Source: Nocardia brasiliensis NBRC 14402 (lineage in GTDB: Bacteria > Actinomycetota > Actinomycetes > Mycobacteriales > Mycobacteriaceae). Taken from it: a DNA stretch of 64,000 nt. The position numbers and the translations under genes were made by a program. The DNA lies in assembly GCF_000308475.2 (NCBI RefSeq), contig NZ_BAFT02000043.1, positions 62,001 through 126,000 on the forward strand, written 5' to 3'. Of the stretch, positions 39,015 to 48,181 are shown piece by piece (position 1 is the first letter of the stretch; each line of letters opens with the position of its first letter). The notes under the pieces were generated by a model. The model ran no database searches. It saw only the letters and a list, made by a program, of their open reading frames with translations, and was not told the origin of the DNA.

Positions 39015-40715
39015 ATGATTGATCGGGAATACGACGTGGTCGTGGTCGGCAGTGGCGCCGCGGGGATGACCGCCGCCCTGACCGCCGCCCACCACGGGCT
39101 GAGCGTGGTGCTCATCGAGAAGGCCGCGCACTACGGCGGGTCGACCGCCCGCTCCGGCGGTGGCGTCTGGATCCCCGGCAACAAGGCGCTGCTCGCGTCC
39201 GGCCGGCCCGACGACCGCGAGGTGGCCCGCAACTACCTGCACAGCATCATCGGGAACGTGGTGCCGAAAGAGCGGATCGATACCTATATCGATCGCGGTG
39301 CGGAAGCCTTCGACTTCGTCCTCGACCACACCCCGCTGAAGATGAAGTGGGTGCCGGGCTACTCCGACTACTACCCCGAGGCGCCGGGCGGGCTCGGCGA
39401 GGGCCGCTCCTGCGAGCCCGCTCCGTTCAATGCCAAGGTGCTCGGCGCGGAACTGGCCAATCTGGAACCGCCGTACGCCAAGGCGCCGCTGAACGTGGTC
39501 GTCATGCAGGCCGACTTCGTCCGGCTGAACCTGATCCGCAGGCACCCGAAAGGCATGATGCGCGCCATGCGGGTAGGTGCGCGCACCTACTGGGCCAAGT
39601 TCACCGGTAAGCACATCCTCGGCATGGGGCAGGCGATCATCGCCGCCATGCGCAAAGGTCTGCTCGACGCACAGGTGCCGGTGCTGCTGAACACCCCGCT
39701 GACGGGCCTTGTCGTCCGCGACGGCGCGGTCACCGGTGTCGAGGCCGAACACGAGGGCAAGCCGGTCACCATCGGCGCACGCTACGGCGTGGTGCTCGGC
39801 ACCGGCGGTTTCGAGCACAACGCCGAACTGCGCACCAAATATCAGCGGCAGCCGATCACCACGGAATGGACCACCGGCGCGGCCGCCAATACCGGCGACG
39901 GCATCCTCGCGGGGATGGCCGCGGGCGGCGATGTCGGCTTCATGGAGGACGCCTGGTGGGGTCCGACCATCTTCAAGGGCGGGCGGCCGTGGTTCGCGCT
40001 GGCCGAGCGGAACCTGCCGGGCACCATCATGGTCAACAGCGCGGGCAAGCGCTTCGGCAACGAGTCCGCGCCGTATGTCGAGGCCGTGCACACCATGTAC
40101 GGCGGCGAGTACGGCCAGGGCGACGGACCGGGCGCGAACATTCCGGCCTGGCTGGTCTTCGACCAGCGCTACCGCAACCGCTACATCTTCGCCGGATTGC
40201 AGCCCGGCCAGCGGTTTCCGTCCCGCTGGATGGAGAACGACAACATCGTCAAGGCGGACACGATCGAAGAGCTGGCCACCAAGATCGGTGTTCCCGCAAC
40301 CGATCTCGCGGCGACCGTCGCCCGGTTCAACACCTTCGCCGAGACCGGCAAGGACGCCGATTTCGGGCGCGGCGACAGCCACTACGACCGCTACTACGGC
40401 GATCCGACGGTGAAGCCGAATCCGTGCCTCGCCGCCCTGGTGCAGGGCCCGTTCTACGCCGCCAAGATCGTGCCGGGCGACCTGGGCACCAAGGGCGGCT
40501 TGGTCGCCGACACCGCGGGCCGGGTCCTGCGCGAGGACGGGACCGCGATCGCCGGACTGTACGCCTCGGGCAACTCCTCGACCCCGGTGATGGGCCACAC
40601 CTATGCCGGACCCGGCGCGACCATCGGCCCCGCCATCACCTACGGCTACCTCGCCGTGCTCGATATCGTGCGGAAGAAGTCCGAGCAGCCCGCGCAGACC
40701 GGCGCCGAGGCGTAA
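39015..40715 (+). CDS. kstD: KstD, 3-ketosteroid delta1-dehydrogenase
   Basis: 566 residues, FAD enzyme that introduces the 1,2 double bond into 3-ketosteroids (AD to ADD; 9-OH-AD to the species that opens to 3-HSA). FAD motif GSGAAG at 12-17, GGSTARSGGGVWIP early, and near the C-terminus MGHTYAGPGATIGPA with Tyr530 and Gly534, equivalent to catalytic Tyr487/Gly491 of Rhodococcus KstD1. ATG 39015 is chosen from homologue N-termini. No ribosome site precedes it and the KstR operator ends 1 bp before, so the mRNA is probably leaderless. Followed by the Rv3538-like hydratase. Confidence 0.93.
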   Translation: MIDREYDVVVVGSGAAGMTAALTAAHHGLSVVLIEKAAHYGGSTARSGGGVWIPGNKALLASGRPDDREVARNYLHSIIGNVVPKERIDTYIDRGAEAFDFVLDHTPLKMKWVPGYSDYYPEAPGGLGEGRSCEPAPFNAKVLGAELANLEPPYAKAPLNVVVMQADFVRLNLIRRHPKGMMRAMRVGARTYWAKFTGKHILGMGQAIIAAMRKGLLDAQVPVLLNTPLTGLVVRDGAVTGVEAEHEGKPVTIGARYGVVLGTGGFEHNAELRTKYQRQPITTEWTTGAAANTGDGILAGMAAGGDVGFMEDAWWGPTIFKGGRPWFALAERNLPGTIMVNSAGKRFGNESAPYVEAVHTMYGGEYGQGDGPGANIPAWLVFDQRYRNRYIFAGLQPGQRFPSRWMENDNIVKADTIEELATKIGVPATDLAATVARFNTFAETGKDADFGRGDSHYDRYYGDPTVKPNPCLAALVQGPFYAAKIVPGDLGTKGGLVADTAGRVLREDGTAIAGLYASGNSSTPVMGHTYAGPGATIGPAITYGYLAVLDIVRKKSEQPAQTGAEA

Positions 40716-40744
40716 TCCGTGTCGCTGATCCACGAGGAGAATTG

Positions 40745-41608
40745 ATGCCCATCGATCCGAAAATCGCTCTCGGAGCCGAACTTCCGAGCCGCGAGTTCGC
40801 CTGGACCCCGTCCGACGTGCAGCTGTACCAGCTGGGTCTCGGCGCGGGTACCCGATGGACCGATCCGGCCGAGCTGCGCTATCTGGACGACCGCGCACCC
40901 CAGGTGCTGCCGACCTTCGCGACCGTCGCGCCGACCCTGCACGAGACCGAACCGCCGCGGGTCAGCTTCCCCGGCATCGACATCGATCTGGCGAAGGTGG
41001 TGCACGGCCACCAGGAGGTGGAACTGCACCGCCCCATCCCCGCGGCCGGCAAGGCCACCAGCAAAGGGCGGATCACCGAACTCTGGGACAAGGGTTCGGC
41101 CGCGGTTGTCGTGCAGGAGCAGTTGGTGATCGGTTCCGACGGCGAGCCGCTGTGGACCGCGCGCTCGTCGATCTTCGCCAAGGGTGAAGGGGGCTTCGGC
41201 GGCGAACGCGGACCGAGCACGAAGGCCGAACTGCCCGAGACGGCACCGGACTTCGAGGTGACCGCCCCGACCCTGCCGCAGCAGGCACTGCTCTACCGGA
41301 TGTGCGGTGACCGCAACCCGCTGCACTCCGATCCCGAATTCGCCCGTGCCGCCGGGTTTCCCGCGCCGATCCTGCACGGTCTGTGCACCTACGGCATCGT
41401 CTGCAAGACGGCCACCGACACCGTGCTCGGCGCGGCGGCCGAACGCGTCACGGGCTTCCGGGCCCGCTTCGCCGGTGTGCTCTACCCGGGTGAGACCATC
41501 CGCACCCGGATCTGGCGGCAGGACAACGAATTGATCATCGCCGCAACGGTTGTCGAGCGCGACGACGCACCTGTGCTCAGCGATGTGCGGCTGCGCTTCC
41601 GCGGCTGA
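40745..41608 (+). CDS. Double-hotdog enoyl-CoA hydratase, Rv3538-like
   Basis: 287 residues, MaoC-like (R)-hydratase. The C-terminal catalytic motif is DRNPLHSDPEFARAAGF (Asp189, Asn191, His194) followed by LHGLCTYG. The N-terminal half is the degenerate hotdog usual in eukaryotic-type hydratase 2. In M. tuberculosis the gene next to kstD (Rv3538, hsd4B) is assigned to side-chain beta-oxidation. ATG 40745 has GAGGAG just upstream and is 29 bp after kstD, so it shares the KstR promoter. Confidence 0.88.
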   Translation: MPIDPKIALGAELPSREFAWTPSDVQLYQLGLGAGTRWTDPAELRYLDDRAPQVLPTFATVAPTLHETEPPRVSFPGIDIDLAKVVHGHQEVELHRPIPAAGKATSKGRITELWDKGSAAVVVQEQLVIGSDGEPLWTARSSIFAKGEGGFGGERGPSTKAELPETAPDFEVTAPTLPQQALLYRMCGDRNPLHSDPEFARAAGFPAPILHGLCTYGIVCKTATDTVLGAAAERVTGFRARFAGVLYPGETIRTRIWRQDNELIIAATVVERDDAPVLSDVRLRFRG

Positions 41609-41618
41609 GCGCAACCGG

Positions 41619-41647
41619 TTCCCGCACCTGGCCTCCGGGTGCGGGAA
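41619..41647. repeat. Short hairpin of the CCGCAC family after the hydratase
   Basis: TTCCCGCACC (41619-41628) and GGTGCGGGAA (41638-41647) pair perfectly across a 9-nt loop. It stands at the 3' junction of two convergent operons, so it can act as a bidirectional terminator. Confidence 0.8.
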
Positions 41648-42094
41648 TCAGGATGTGCGCGGCTGGGTGCGCGCCCGGCGGATCGCCGCGCCCTGCACGA
41701 TCATGGCGTACAACAGGATCACCAGCACCGGGGCGGCGAGCGGGGCCCACGGCACCCGGATCGGTACCAGTGCCGCGCCGACGGCCACGGCGGCGAAGCC
41801 GACCGCACCCGCCACCGAGGGCACCGTGGTCGGCACCACACCGTGCGGTGCGGTGACGGTCGCGGCGTTCAACAGGTAGGCGGTGGCCACCAGACCCATT
41901 GCCGCCGCGGCGAGTACGCCTGGGTCGGCGACCACGAGCACGCCGACCGCCACCAGCACCGCGGCCACGGCGAACGGACGGAACCACCAGCCGAGCGCCA
42001 CCAGCACGAGGGCGGGCCCGGCGGCCCACGGTTCCAGCAGCGCCACCGAGGTGACCAGCAGAACGCCGGACAGCACGGCGAGGAATCGGGTCAT
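41648..42094 (-). CDS. Small integral membrane protein of the MoxR/DUF58 cluster
   Basis: 148 residues, about five hydrophobic segments from MTRFLAVLSGVLLVTSVALL to LVILLYAMIVQGAAI, then a basic C-terminal tail (RRARTQPRTS). Function unknown. ATG 42092-42094 overlaps the DUF58 stop by 4 nt, making it the last gene of the five-gene minus-strand cluster. Confidence 0.72.
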   Translation of the reverse strand: MTRFLAVLSGVLLVTSVALLEPWAAGPALVLVALGWWFRPFAVAAVLVAVGVLVVADPGVLAAAAMGLVATAYLLNAATVTAPHGVVPTTVPSVAGAVGFAAVAVGAALVPIRVPWAPLAAPVLVILLYAMIVQGAAIRRARTQPRTS

Positions 42095-43365
42095 CGGCGC
42101 ACTCGCACGGTACGGCGGTGCTCCGGGAGCACCCGCATGATCTGATCGAGCCGGGTGTCGGCCGGCCAGGCCACGATATCGACACCGACGGTGCCCATGT
42201 CGCGATACATCGAGGCCCGTTCCAACTGCCACATCTTGGCCAGCGTGGGGTCGAGGTCGTCGCGAAACGGCGTGCCGCGCAGGACATCCACGACCACCAC
42301 CACGTGCCCGCGCTTACGCAGGTCGATCAGCGCGAGCGCGAACTGGGTGTCCAGCAGTGTGGAGAAGGCGACCACGATGGCGCCCAGCGGCACGGCCGCG
42401 TGCGGCGCCAGCGTGCCGGTGGTCGGAATGTGTTCCTCGCCGACACCGAGCACGGTGTCCACGACGCGATAGAACTGCCTGCGCCCGATATCGGGGCGCA
42501 ACCAGCGCGGCGCCTGCCCGAGGCACACCACGGCGGTGCGGTCGCCGGCCTGCAGGGTCGACTGCACCACCTGCGCCGCACCCCGGACCGACAGTTCGAG
42601 CGAATCCGTCGCCGGACCCGGCGCCTGCTGTGAGGTGTCCACCAGCACAACGACATCCGCGGAACGGTTGGTCAGCCGCTCGGTGACGTAGAGCCGGCCG
42701 CGCCGGGCGCTCACCGGCCAGTTCACGATGCGCAACTGATCGCCGGGCGCGTATGCCCGGATGTCGGCGTACTCGACGCCGGGACCGAATCGCCGGGTCA
42801 GATGGGTGCCGAGGCGCTCGGGAAGTTCGGTGCGCGGCAACCGCATCCGCTGCGGATCGGTGATCGGGTAGACGAACAGCTGGCCGGCGGGCAGCACCGC
42901 GGTGGCCACCGCGAGACCAGCCGGGCTCAGCGCGGACACCCGCACCGACACCGGGTAGCGGCCCCAGCGGTCCGCGGACAGGGCCAGCCGCAGCCCGGCG
43001 GGCGCAGCGCCGGAATCGCTGGACTGTTCGACTTCGATGCCGAGCGCGTCGGTCTGCGCCGGTGTCAGGCGCAGCAGCGCGTGTCCCCGCTCGACGAAGG
43101 CGGCGACGGTCAGCACCACCTCCTCGGATTCGAAGCAGCGCAGCGTGCCGCCGCCGTCGACCTGGATCCTGGTGCTCGACTGCTGCCACGGCGCGGTGGC
43201 GAGCACCCCGAGCAGCGGCGCCGCGAAAACGACCAGCTGCCAGCGGCCGAGCACCACCGCGAGCACCAGCGCCACGGCGGCGCACACCGCGAGCATGAAA
43301 ACCAGCGGTGCCGGGCGCCACCGCAATTCGGCCTCGACCGCGGTGCTGGCGTCGCGATGTCTCAT
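42091..43365 (-). CDS. DUF58-domain protein
   Basis: 424 residues. Two N-terminal transmembrane helices (about 20-60: LVFMLAVCAAVALVLAVVLG, LVVFAAPLLGVLATAP), then a beta-rich extracytoplasmic part. The DUF58 core is PGVEYADIRAYAPGDQLRIV then NWPVSARRGRLYVTE, leading into a vWA-like fold (DVVVLVDTSQ). DUF58 proteins partner with MoxR ATPases, possibly in envelope protein folding or quality control. It overlaps the moxR stop (ATGA). Confidence 0.83.
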   Translation of the reverse strand: MRHRDASTAVEAELRWRPAPLVFMLAVCAAVALVLAVVLGRWQLVVFAAPLLGVLATAPWQQSSTRIQVDGGGTLRCFESEEVVLTVAAFVERGHALLRLTPAQTDALGIEVEQSSDSGAAPAGLRLALSADRWGRYPVSVRVSALSPAGLAVATAVLPAGQLFVYPITDPQRMRLPRTELPERLGTHLTRRFGPGVEYADIRAYAPGDQLRIVNWPVSARRGRLYVTERLTNRSADVVVLVDTSQQAPGPATDSLELSVRGAAQVVQSTLQAGDRTAVVCLGQAPRWLRPDIGRRQFYRVVDTVLGVGEEHIPTTGTLAPHAAVPLGAIVVAFSTLLDTQFALALIDLRKRGHVVVVVDVLRGTPFRDDLDPTLAKMWQLERASMYRDMGTVGVDIVAWPADTRLDQIMRVLPEHRRTVRVRR

Positions 43366-44324
43366 GTCACGGTCGCGCGGGGAACCGGAAGGCGGCGTAA
43401 CAGCTCGGTGATCACGTCCTCGCCCCGGATGCGGCGCACCCACATCTCCGGCCGCAACGTGATCCGATGCGCCATCGCCGGAATCGCCAGGGCCTTCACG
43501 TCTTCCGGGATCACGTAGTCGCGCCCGAGCAGCAGCGCCCTGGCCCGCGACATCTGCACCAGATCGAGCTCCGCGCGCGGACTCGCGCCGACCTCGACCT
43601 GGGGATGGCCACGGGTGGCCGCGGCCAGCGCCACCACGTAACTCACCACATCCGGGTGCACCGTGACGTATTCGACGGATTGCCGCATCTCCAGCAGCCC
43701 GTTCGCGTCCACCACCTGGCCGACCTGCGGCATGGTCGCACCGCGCTCGAGCCTGCGCCGGATCATCTGTGTCTCGTCGTGTTCGGAGAGATAGCCGAGC
43801 CGCAGCTGGATCGCGAATCGGTCGAGCTGCGCCTCCGGCAACGGGTAGGTGCCCTCGTACTCGATCGGGTTGTCGGTCGCCAGCACGATGAAAGGCTGTG
43901 GCAGCGGGAAGGTTTCGCCATCCATGCTGACCTGCCCCTCGGCCATCGACTCCAGCAGCGCGGCTTGGGTTTTCGGCGGCGTGCGGTTGATCTCGTCGGC
44001 GAGCAGCACATTGGTGAACACCGGGCCGCGCCGGAAGGTGAAGCGGCCGGAGGTCATGTCGTAGATCGTCGAGCCGAGCAGGTCCGCGGGAAGCAGGTCC
44101 GGGGTGAACTGCACCCGGGTGAACTGCAGGCCGAGCGCGGCGGCGAACGATCTGGCGATCAGCGTCTTACCCAGGCCGGGTAGATCTTCGATCAGCACGT
44201 GACCGCCGGCCAGCACCGCGATCAGGATCAGCTGCATCTCGTCCCGTTTGCCCACCACCACCCGGGAGATCTCTCTGAGCACGGCGTCGCTGCGCTGGAC
44301 CGTGACATCCATCGGCATTGTCAT
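43362..44324 (-). CDS. MoxR-type AAA+ ATPase
   Basis: 320 residues from ATG 44324 (MTMPMDVTVQ). GTG 44357, overlapping the upstream stop, is an alternative. Walker A is PGLGKT (49-54), Walker B LLADE (107-111), then the sensor regions ATDNPIEYEGTYPLPEAQLD and ASPRAELDLVQMSRA. MoxR ATPases act as chaperone-like factors for DUF58/vWA partners, which are encoded next door. Confidence 0.9.
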   Translation of the reverse strand: MTMPMDVTVQRSDAVLREISRVVVGKRDEMQLILIAVLAGGHVLIEDLPGLGKTLIARSFAAALGLQFTRVQFTPDLLPADLLGSTIYDMTSGRFTFRRGPVFTNVLLADEINRTPPKTQAALLESMAEGQVSMDGETFPLPQPFIVLATDNPIEYEGTYPLPEAQLDRFAIQLRLGYLSEHDETQMIRRRLERGATMPQVGQVVDANGLLEMRQSVEYVTVHPDVVSYVVALAAATRGHPQVEVGASPRAELDLVQMSRARALLLGRDYVIPEDVKALAIPAMAHRITLRPEMWVRRIRGEDVITELLRRLPVPRATVT

Positions 44325-44353
44325 CTGTGTACCCGCACTTGCCTCAACCCATT

Positions 44354-44842
44354 TCACATTCTCTGCAGGCGGCTCAGGATCTCGTCCAGTGCCGCCCGGC
44401 CCGGTGCCCTTGTGGTCTGATCACGCAATGCCGAGTTGGCCGGGTCCACCCAGCGCCACAGCTCGGGTCCGAACAGGTGGATCCCGGCGGCCTCGGTGGC
44501 GCGGCGGTTCTTCGCCACCCGCTGCCCGCTGGACAGCTCGAACTCCTTGGCCAGCAACGGCCGCAGGTGCCGGTCCCAGTCCGCGCGGGTGCCCTCGGCA
44601 CGATCGGCGAGCATCTGCGCCCTGGCATGCCAGCGGCGCAGCATCTCGGCGGGACCGTTCTCGATCTCGTCGATCTCGTCGAAGGTGCGCGGCTCGCCCC
44701 GGTCGAGCAGCGACCAGACCAGCCAGGCCAACGCGAGCGCGACCGGGATCGCGACGGCGAACAACATGATGCCGCGCGCCTTTTCGAAGGTCACCAGCTC
44801 GATCACGGCGATCACCACCGCCGCGCCGAGGACAACGGCCAT
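44354..44842 (-). CDS. Hypothetical protein with N-terminal membrane segments, MoxR cluster
   Basis: 162 residues. Two hydrophobic helices at about 1-20 and 26-46, then a soluble charged domain (RRWHARAQMLADRAEGTRADWDR...LLAKEFELSSGQRVAKN, ending ALDEILSRLQRM). Start could be ATG 44842 or TTG 44851, which has GGGAGG at a short spacing. A member of the MoxR cluster with no function I recognise. Confidence 0.68.
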   Translation of the reverse strand: MAVVLGAAVVIAVIELVTFEKARGIMLFAVAIPVALALAWLVWSLLDRGEPRTFDEIDEIENGPAEMLRRWHARAQMLADRAEGTRADWDRHLRPLLAKEFELSSGQRVAKNRRATEAAGIHLFGPELWRWVDPANSALRDQTTRAPGRAALDEILSRLQRM

Positions 44843-44867
44843 TCGATTCAAACTGCCTCCCGCTCTC

Positions 44868-45812
44868 TCATGCTGCCTCCCCTTGCAGATCCGCGAGCAC
44901 GATCCGCAAAAGCTGCTCCGCCCGCATCCGCTGCCATTCGAGCATCGCGTGCGGGCTGAATCTGGCCTCCTCGAACAGGGCGACCAATTCCCGGGCCGAA
45001 GCGTCGTGCAGCGCGCCGCGCTCGAACGCGCGGGCGAGCACCTCCATGGGCGTATCCGAAACCAGCGGTGCGGCAGCGCGATCGAAGGCGAGCCCGCGTT
45101 CCATCGCTACGTAGCAGGCGATGATCGCGGTGCGTGGGTCCTGGCCCGGCACATTCATTGCGGCCAAGCCCATTTCGGCGGCCCTGGCCAGCGAGTCCAC
45201 CGCGGTGGGCGGCACGACGACCAGCGGCGGCGGCGCGGGCGCGGGCTGACGCCGGGACGCGACGGTGACCACAACGAGCCCGGCCAGGGCGACGACGACC
45301 AGTGCGATCGCCGCGACGGCGGTGAGCAGGAACGCGGTGCCGGTCAGTTCCGCGGGCGTGGCGCCGGGGTCGGGTGCGCTGGTGGCGAATTCGTCCGGTG
45401 GCCGGCCGGGGTTCGGCGCCTCGGCGGGGCTCGGTGGCGCGCTGTCCTCGCCGCCGACGCCCACGAAGAAGATCGCCGAGGCGGCCGAGAGGATCATGGC
45501 CAGCACGGCGAGACCCGCCAGCACCAGCAGCCCGACCCGGCCGAGACCGCCACGCGGCCGGTCGGCGTCGCGGTCGGGTTCCGGCATGGCCAGCGGCAGC
45601 CGATGCTGGCTCGCTATCACGCCCGCGAGCAGAATGACCATGGACACGGTGAGCAGCACCGGCATCAGGGCCACCGACAGCGCCGAGGGCGAGGCGGACT
45701 GGTCGCGGGATTCGGTCACCCCTGGGATGTGTCCCCGTAACGCGAACGCGGCAAACGCCAGCAGCGTGATCAGAACGATCACGCGCAATATCGGCGATCG
45801 CGCCCCGGCCAC
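44868..45812 (-). CDS. DUF4129-domain membrane protein
   Basis: 314 residues, about four transmembrane helices (ILRVIVLITLLAFAAFALRG, LSVALMPVLLTVSMVILLAG, GLLVLAGLAVLAMILSAASA, LTAVAAIALVVVALAGLVVV). The C-terminal cytosolic DUF4129 domain is recognised by CYVAMERGLAFDRAAAP then TPMEVLARAFERGALHD and ELVALFEEARFSPH. DUF4129 commonly accompanies MoxR-DUF58 operons. GTG 45810-45812 start. First gene of the cluster. Confidence 0.8.
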   Translation of the reverse strand: MAGARSPILRVIVLITLLAFAAFALRGHIPGVTESRDQSASPSALSVALMPVLLTVSMVILLAGVIASQHRLPLAMPEPDRDADRPRGGLGRVGLLVLAGLAVLAMILSAASAIFFVGVGGEDSAPPSPAEAPNPGRPPDEFATSAPDPGATPAELTGTAFLLTAVAAIALVVVALAGLVVVTVASRRQPAPAPPPLVVVPPTAVDSLARAAEMGLAAMNVPGQDPRTAIIACYVAMERGLAFDRAAAPLVSDTPMEVLARAFERGALHDASARELVALFEEARFSPHAMLEWQRMRAEQLLRIVLADLQGEAA

Positions 45813-45862
45813 TGATTACCACCAAACCTGAGTACTGCACAAAACAGCCACATAGTTACATG

Positions 45863-45879
45863 CCGAGCGGTCCGCTCGG
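45863..45879. promoter_or_regulatory. 17-bp palindrome upstream of the MoxR cluster
   Basis: CCGAGCGGTCCGCTCGG: two 8-bp arms around one T. It is 51 bp upstream of the DUF4129 start and 83 bp past the zapE stop. It may be an operator or part of a terminator. Confidence 0.45.
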
Positions 45880-45961
45880 GATGGAATCGAATACTTCGGA
45901 ATTGATCCTCTTTATCAATGAATCCCGCTGCTCAGGGGCAGGTCGCCGGTTCATTGCACAA

Positions 45962-46939
45962 CTATCCGACGGAAGAAGCTACCAATTGGGAAAGTTCACA
46001 AAGGCGGCTGGCGAGCCGCGAAATATCGGGGATGTCGTGTACACCGTCTACCAACTCCGGCAAAGGCACCCGCGCGGCGATTCCGAGCTCGCGATCCGCG
46101 TCGTAGAGCACATCGACCACATTGACGAAACGCATCGCCCAGTCCGGTGGCACCTCGGACAAACGGGGCACATCCACGATGGTCCAGCGCCGAAAGCGGT
46201 GCGCCAGTGCGACATAGTCGGCAGCGGCGGTGGGAGTGCCGCAGAGCGCGGCGAATTCGATCTCCAAGCAGTCGCCGTCGGCCTTTCTGGCCAGGATGGT
46301 CCGCGCGCCGATCGGCACCGCGACCGGCGCCACCGCCGCGGGTTCCGGGGCGGCACGCTCGAGCAGGTACCGCCCCGCCGCGAAACCGGAACGCCCGCCG
46401 GCGGATCCACGGGTGCGGTAATCCAGCGGGCCGTCCAGGGACACCACGTCCAAATGGGCGGTGATGCGGGCGATCGTCGGCAGGAACCGGTCGTGGAACA
46501 GCGGATTGGGCAGTAGCTGCGCGGGCGGATAGTTCGAGGTGACCACCAGCACGACGTGGCGGGCGAACAGCGCGTCGAGCATCCGCGCGATGAGCATCGC
46601 GTCGCCGATATCGTGCACGTGGAATTCGTCGAAACACACCAGCCGGGCGTCGCCGAGCAACGCGGCGACCGCCTTGTCGATCGATCCGGACGCGTGCGCC
46701 GCCGCGTGCAGCCGGGCGAAGAACTGATGAAAGTGGAAGCGGCGCTTACGCTCCGAGGTCACCGCGGCGAAGAAGCGATCCATCACCATCGTTTTGCCGC
46801 GCCCTGGCCTGCCGTGCAGATAGATCCCCCGGTGCCGCCGCACCGGCCGCCCGCGCCGGTCCACCAGCTCCGCCAGGCGTTGCGCCGCCCGCGCCTGATC
46901 CGCGTCGAGCGCGACGGCCGCGGCTTCGATAGCCGACAT
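45962..46939 (-). CDS. zapE: ZapE/AFG1-like ATPase
   Basis: 325 residues. Walker A GRPGRGKT (43-50), Walker B VCFDEFHVHD (Asp104-Glu105), sensor-like VTSNYPPAQL, and C-terminal WTIVDVPRLSEVPPDWAMRF. The E. coli member interacts with FtsZ under stress; the role in actinobacteria is not established. ATG 46937-46939. It is divergent from a tetR gene and shares the promoter region holding a perfect palindrome. Confidence 0.86.
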   Translation of the reverse strand: MSAIEAAAVALDADQARAAQRLAELVDRRGRPVRRHRGIYLHGRPGRGKTMVMDRFFAAVTSERKRRFHFHQFFARLHAAAHASGSIDKAVAALLGDARLVCFDEFHVHDIGDAMLIARMLDALFARHVVLVVTSNYPPAQLLPNPLFHDRFLPTIARITAHLDVVSLDGPLDYRTRGSAGGRSGFAAGRYLLERAAPEPAAVAPVAVPIGARTILARKADGDCLEIEFAALCGTPTAAADYVALAHRFRRWTIVDVPRLSEVPPDWAMRFVNVVDVLYDADRELGIAARVPLPELVDGVHDIPDISRLASRLCELSQLVASSVG

Positions 46940-46967
46940 GAGAACCCCGATCTCCAGGATGAAATCC

Positions 46968-46991
46968 GATCCTCTACAGTTGTAGAGGATC
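46968..46991. promoter_or_regulatory. TetR-type operator between zapE and tetR
   Basis: Perfect inverted repeat GATCCTCTACA (46968-46978), two-base centre, TGTAGAGGATC (46981-46991). It is 28 bp from each of the divergent starts, so the tetR product should regulate itself and zapE. Confidence 0.85.
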
Positions 46992-47018
46992 GGCTTCGAC
47001 GAGACCAGAAAGGTGATC

Positions 47019-47615
47019 ATGTCCACACCCGACCGGCGCGCACTGATCGTCGACGCCGCCATCGAACTGATTGCCGCCCAGGGCATTCGAGCGCTGACCC
47101 ACCGCGCCCTCGACACCGCGCTGACCTTGCCCGCCGGATCGAGCTCGTATTACTACCGGACGAAACGCGCACTCATCGAAGCAATCGTGGAGCGGATCAC
47201 GAGCCGATCCCGTGCGGACTTCACCACCGCACAACTCGCACCACCCGGATCGCTGATGCCCGAGTCCGTCGCGGCCGCCATCGCCGCCTGGCTCGACCGC
47301 CTACTCGCCGAACGCCGCAGTCATCTGATCGTCCGGCACGCCCTGATTCTCGAGCTGCTGCCGGATGCCGACCTACGCCCGCGGCTGGCTCGCAGCCTCT
47401 TTTCCGTCGAGCGCGCCCGAGACCTGTTCGACGTCATGGAAGTGGCCGACCCCGAGGCTGCGGCCGCCGACTTCATCGCTGTCCTCGAAGGCGCGGTTTT
47501 CGACCGATTCGCGGGCACGCGCGCCGATCTCACGCCCGGAACCGCCCACAGCGTCGGCCAACTGACCGCGCTGCTGTCGGCCTTCTTCCGCGGAGTCGGT
47601 GCCGAGCAACGCTGA
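47019..47615 (+). CDS. TetR-family regulator divergent from zapE
   Basis: 198 residues. HTH at about 21-45: ALTHRALDTALTLPAGSSSYYY, with the unusual SSSYYYRTKRALIEAIVERI recognition end. ATG 47019 follows agaaaggtgatc; GTG 47013 is a close alternative. It likely binds the 11-2-11 palindrome upstream. Ligand and targets other than zapE are unknown. Confidence 0.85.
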   Translation: MSTPDRRALIVDAAIELIAAQGIRALTHRALDTALTLPAGSSSYYYRTKRALIEAIVERITSRSRADFTTAQLAPPGSLMPESVAAAIAAWLDRLLAERRSHLIVRHALILELLPDADLRPRLARSLFSVERARDLFDVMEVADPEAAAADFIAVLEGAVFDRFAGTRADLTPGTAHSVGQLTALLSAFFRGVGAEQR

Positions 47616-47638
47616 GTGCGCCCGAAGCGCTTCACGTT

Positions 47639-48181
47639 TCATCGAAAGCCGCCGAGCGGGGGGGGATCCGGCGCGGCGACCGGGTCGAACTCGATGGCAG
47701 CGCCGGACTCCGATAGGCCGAGCTGGGCCGGAAGGTTCGTCGTCTCGGCAGTCCACCCGCGCTCACTGTAGGTGGCACCGGTGGTCAGGGCGCTGATGCC
47801 CGCGGTGGGATAGGCGATGATGTCGGCAGGGAGGGCGTCGAGGGGAAACCAGCGCAGTTCGTAGCACTTGTCCGGCTCGCGGTTGACCGGCTCACCGCGC
47901 CAGGTCCGGACCTCGAAGAAGAGACCGAGTCGTGGCTCGTGTCCGTTGCCGATGACGTGCGCGGTGTGGACATGGCGCAGGTCGGCCGGGTCGATGCGGA
48001 CGCCGATCTCCTCGTTCGCCTCGCGGACCGCCGCGGCGGTCACCGACTCGCCCACCTCGACCTTGCCCGCCGGAAGATGCCAGCGGCCGTCGAATTCGTC
48101 GGTGCCGCGCCGCTTGCTGAGCAGCAATCGACCGTCCCGGATGAGCAGGACGTGCGCGTCGACGAGATGCCGGGTGCTCAC
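47639..48181 (-). CDS. NUDIX hydrolase
   Basis: 180 residues. The NUDIX box is complete: GKVEVGESVTAAAVREANEE with the following IGV (metal Glu residues in REANEE). It would hydrolyse a nucleoside-diphosphate-linked compound, substrate unknown. The C-terminal extension (GWTAETTNLPAQLGLSES..) is not part of the fold. GTG 48179-48181 overlaps the upstream tetR stop (GTGA), so they form one unit. Confidence 0.85.
   Translation of the reverse strand: MSTRHLVDAHVLLIRDGRLLLSKRRGTDEFDGRWHLPAGKVEVGESVTAAAVREANEEIGVRIDPADLRHVHTAHVIGNGHEPRLGLFFEVRTWRGEPVNREPDKCYELRWFPLDALPADIIAYPTAGISALTTGATYSERGWTAETTNLPAQLGLSESGAAIEFDPVAAPDPPPLGGFR

Noticed and set aside
38904..40898. 664-residue minus-strand frame across kstD
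   Set aside because: Opposite to an unambiguous KstD with intact FAD and catalytic motifs; composition is Arg/His/Gly-rich shadow.
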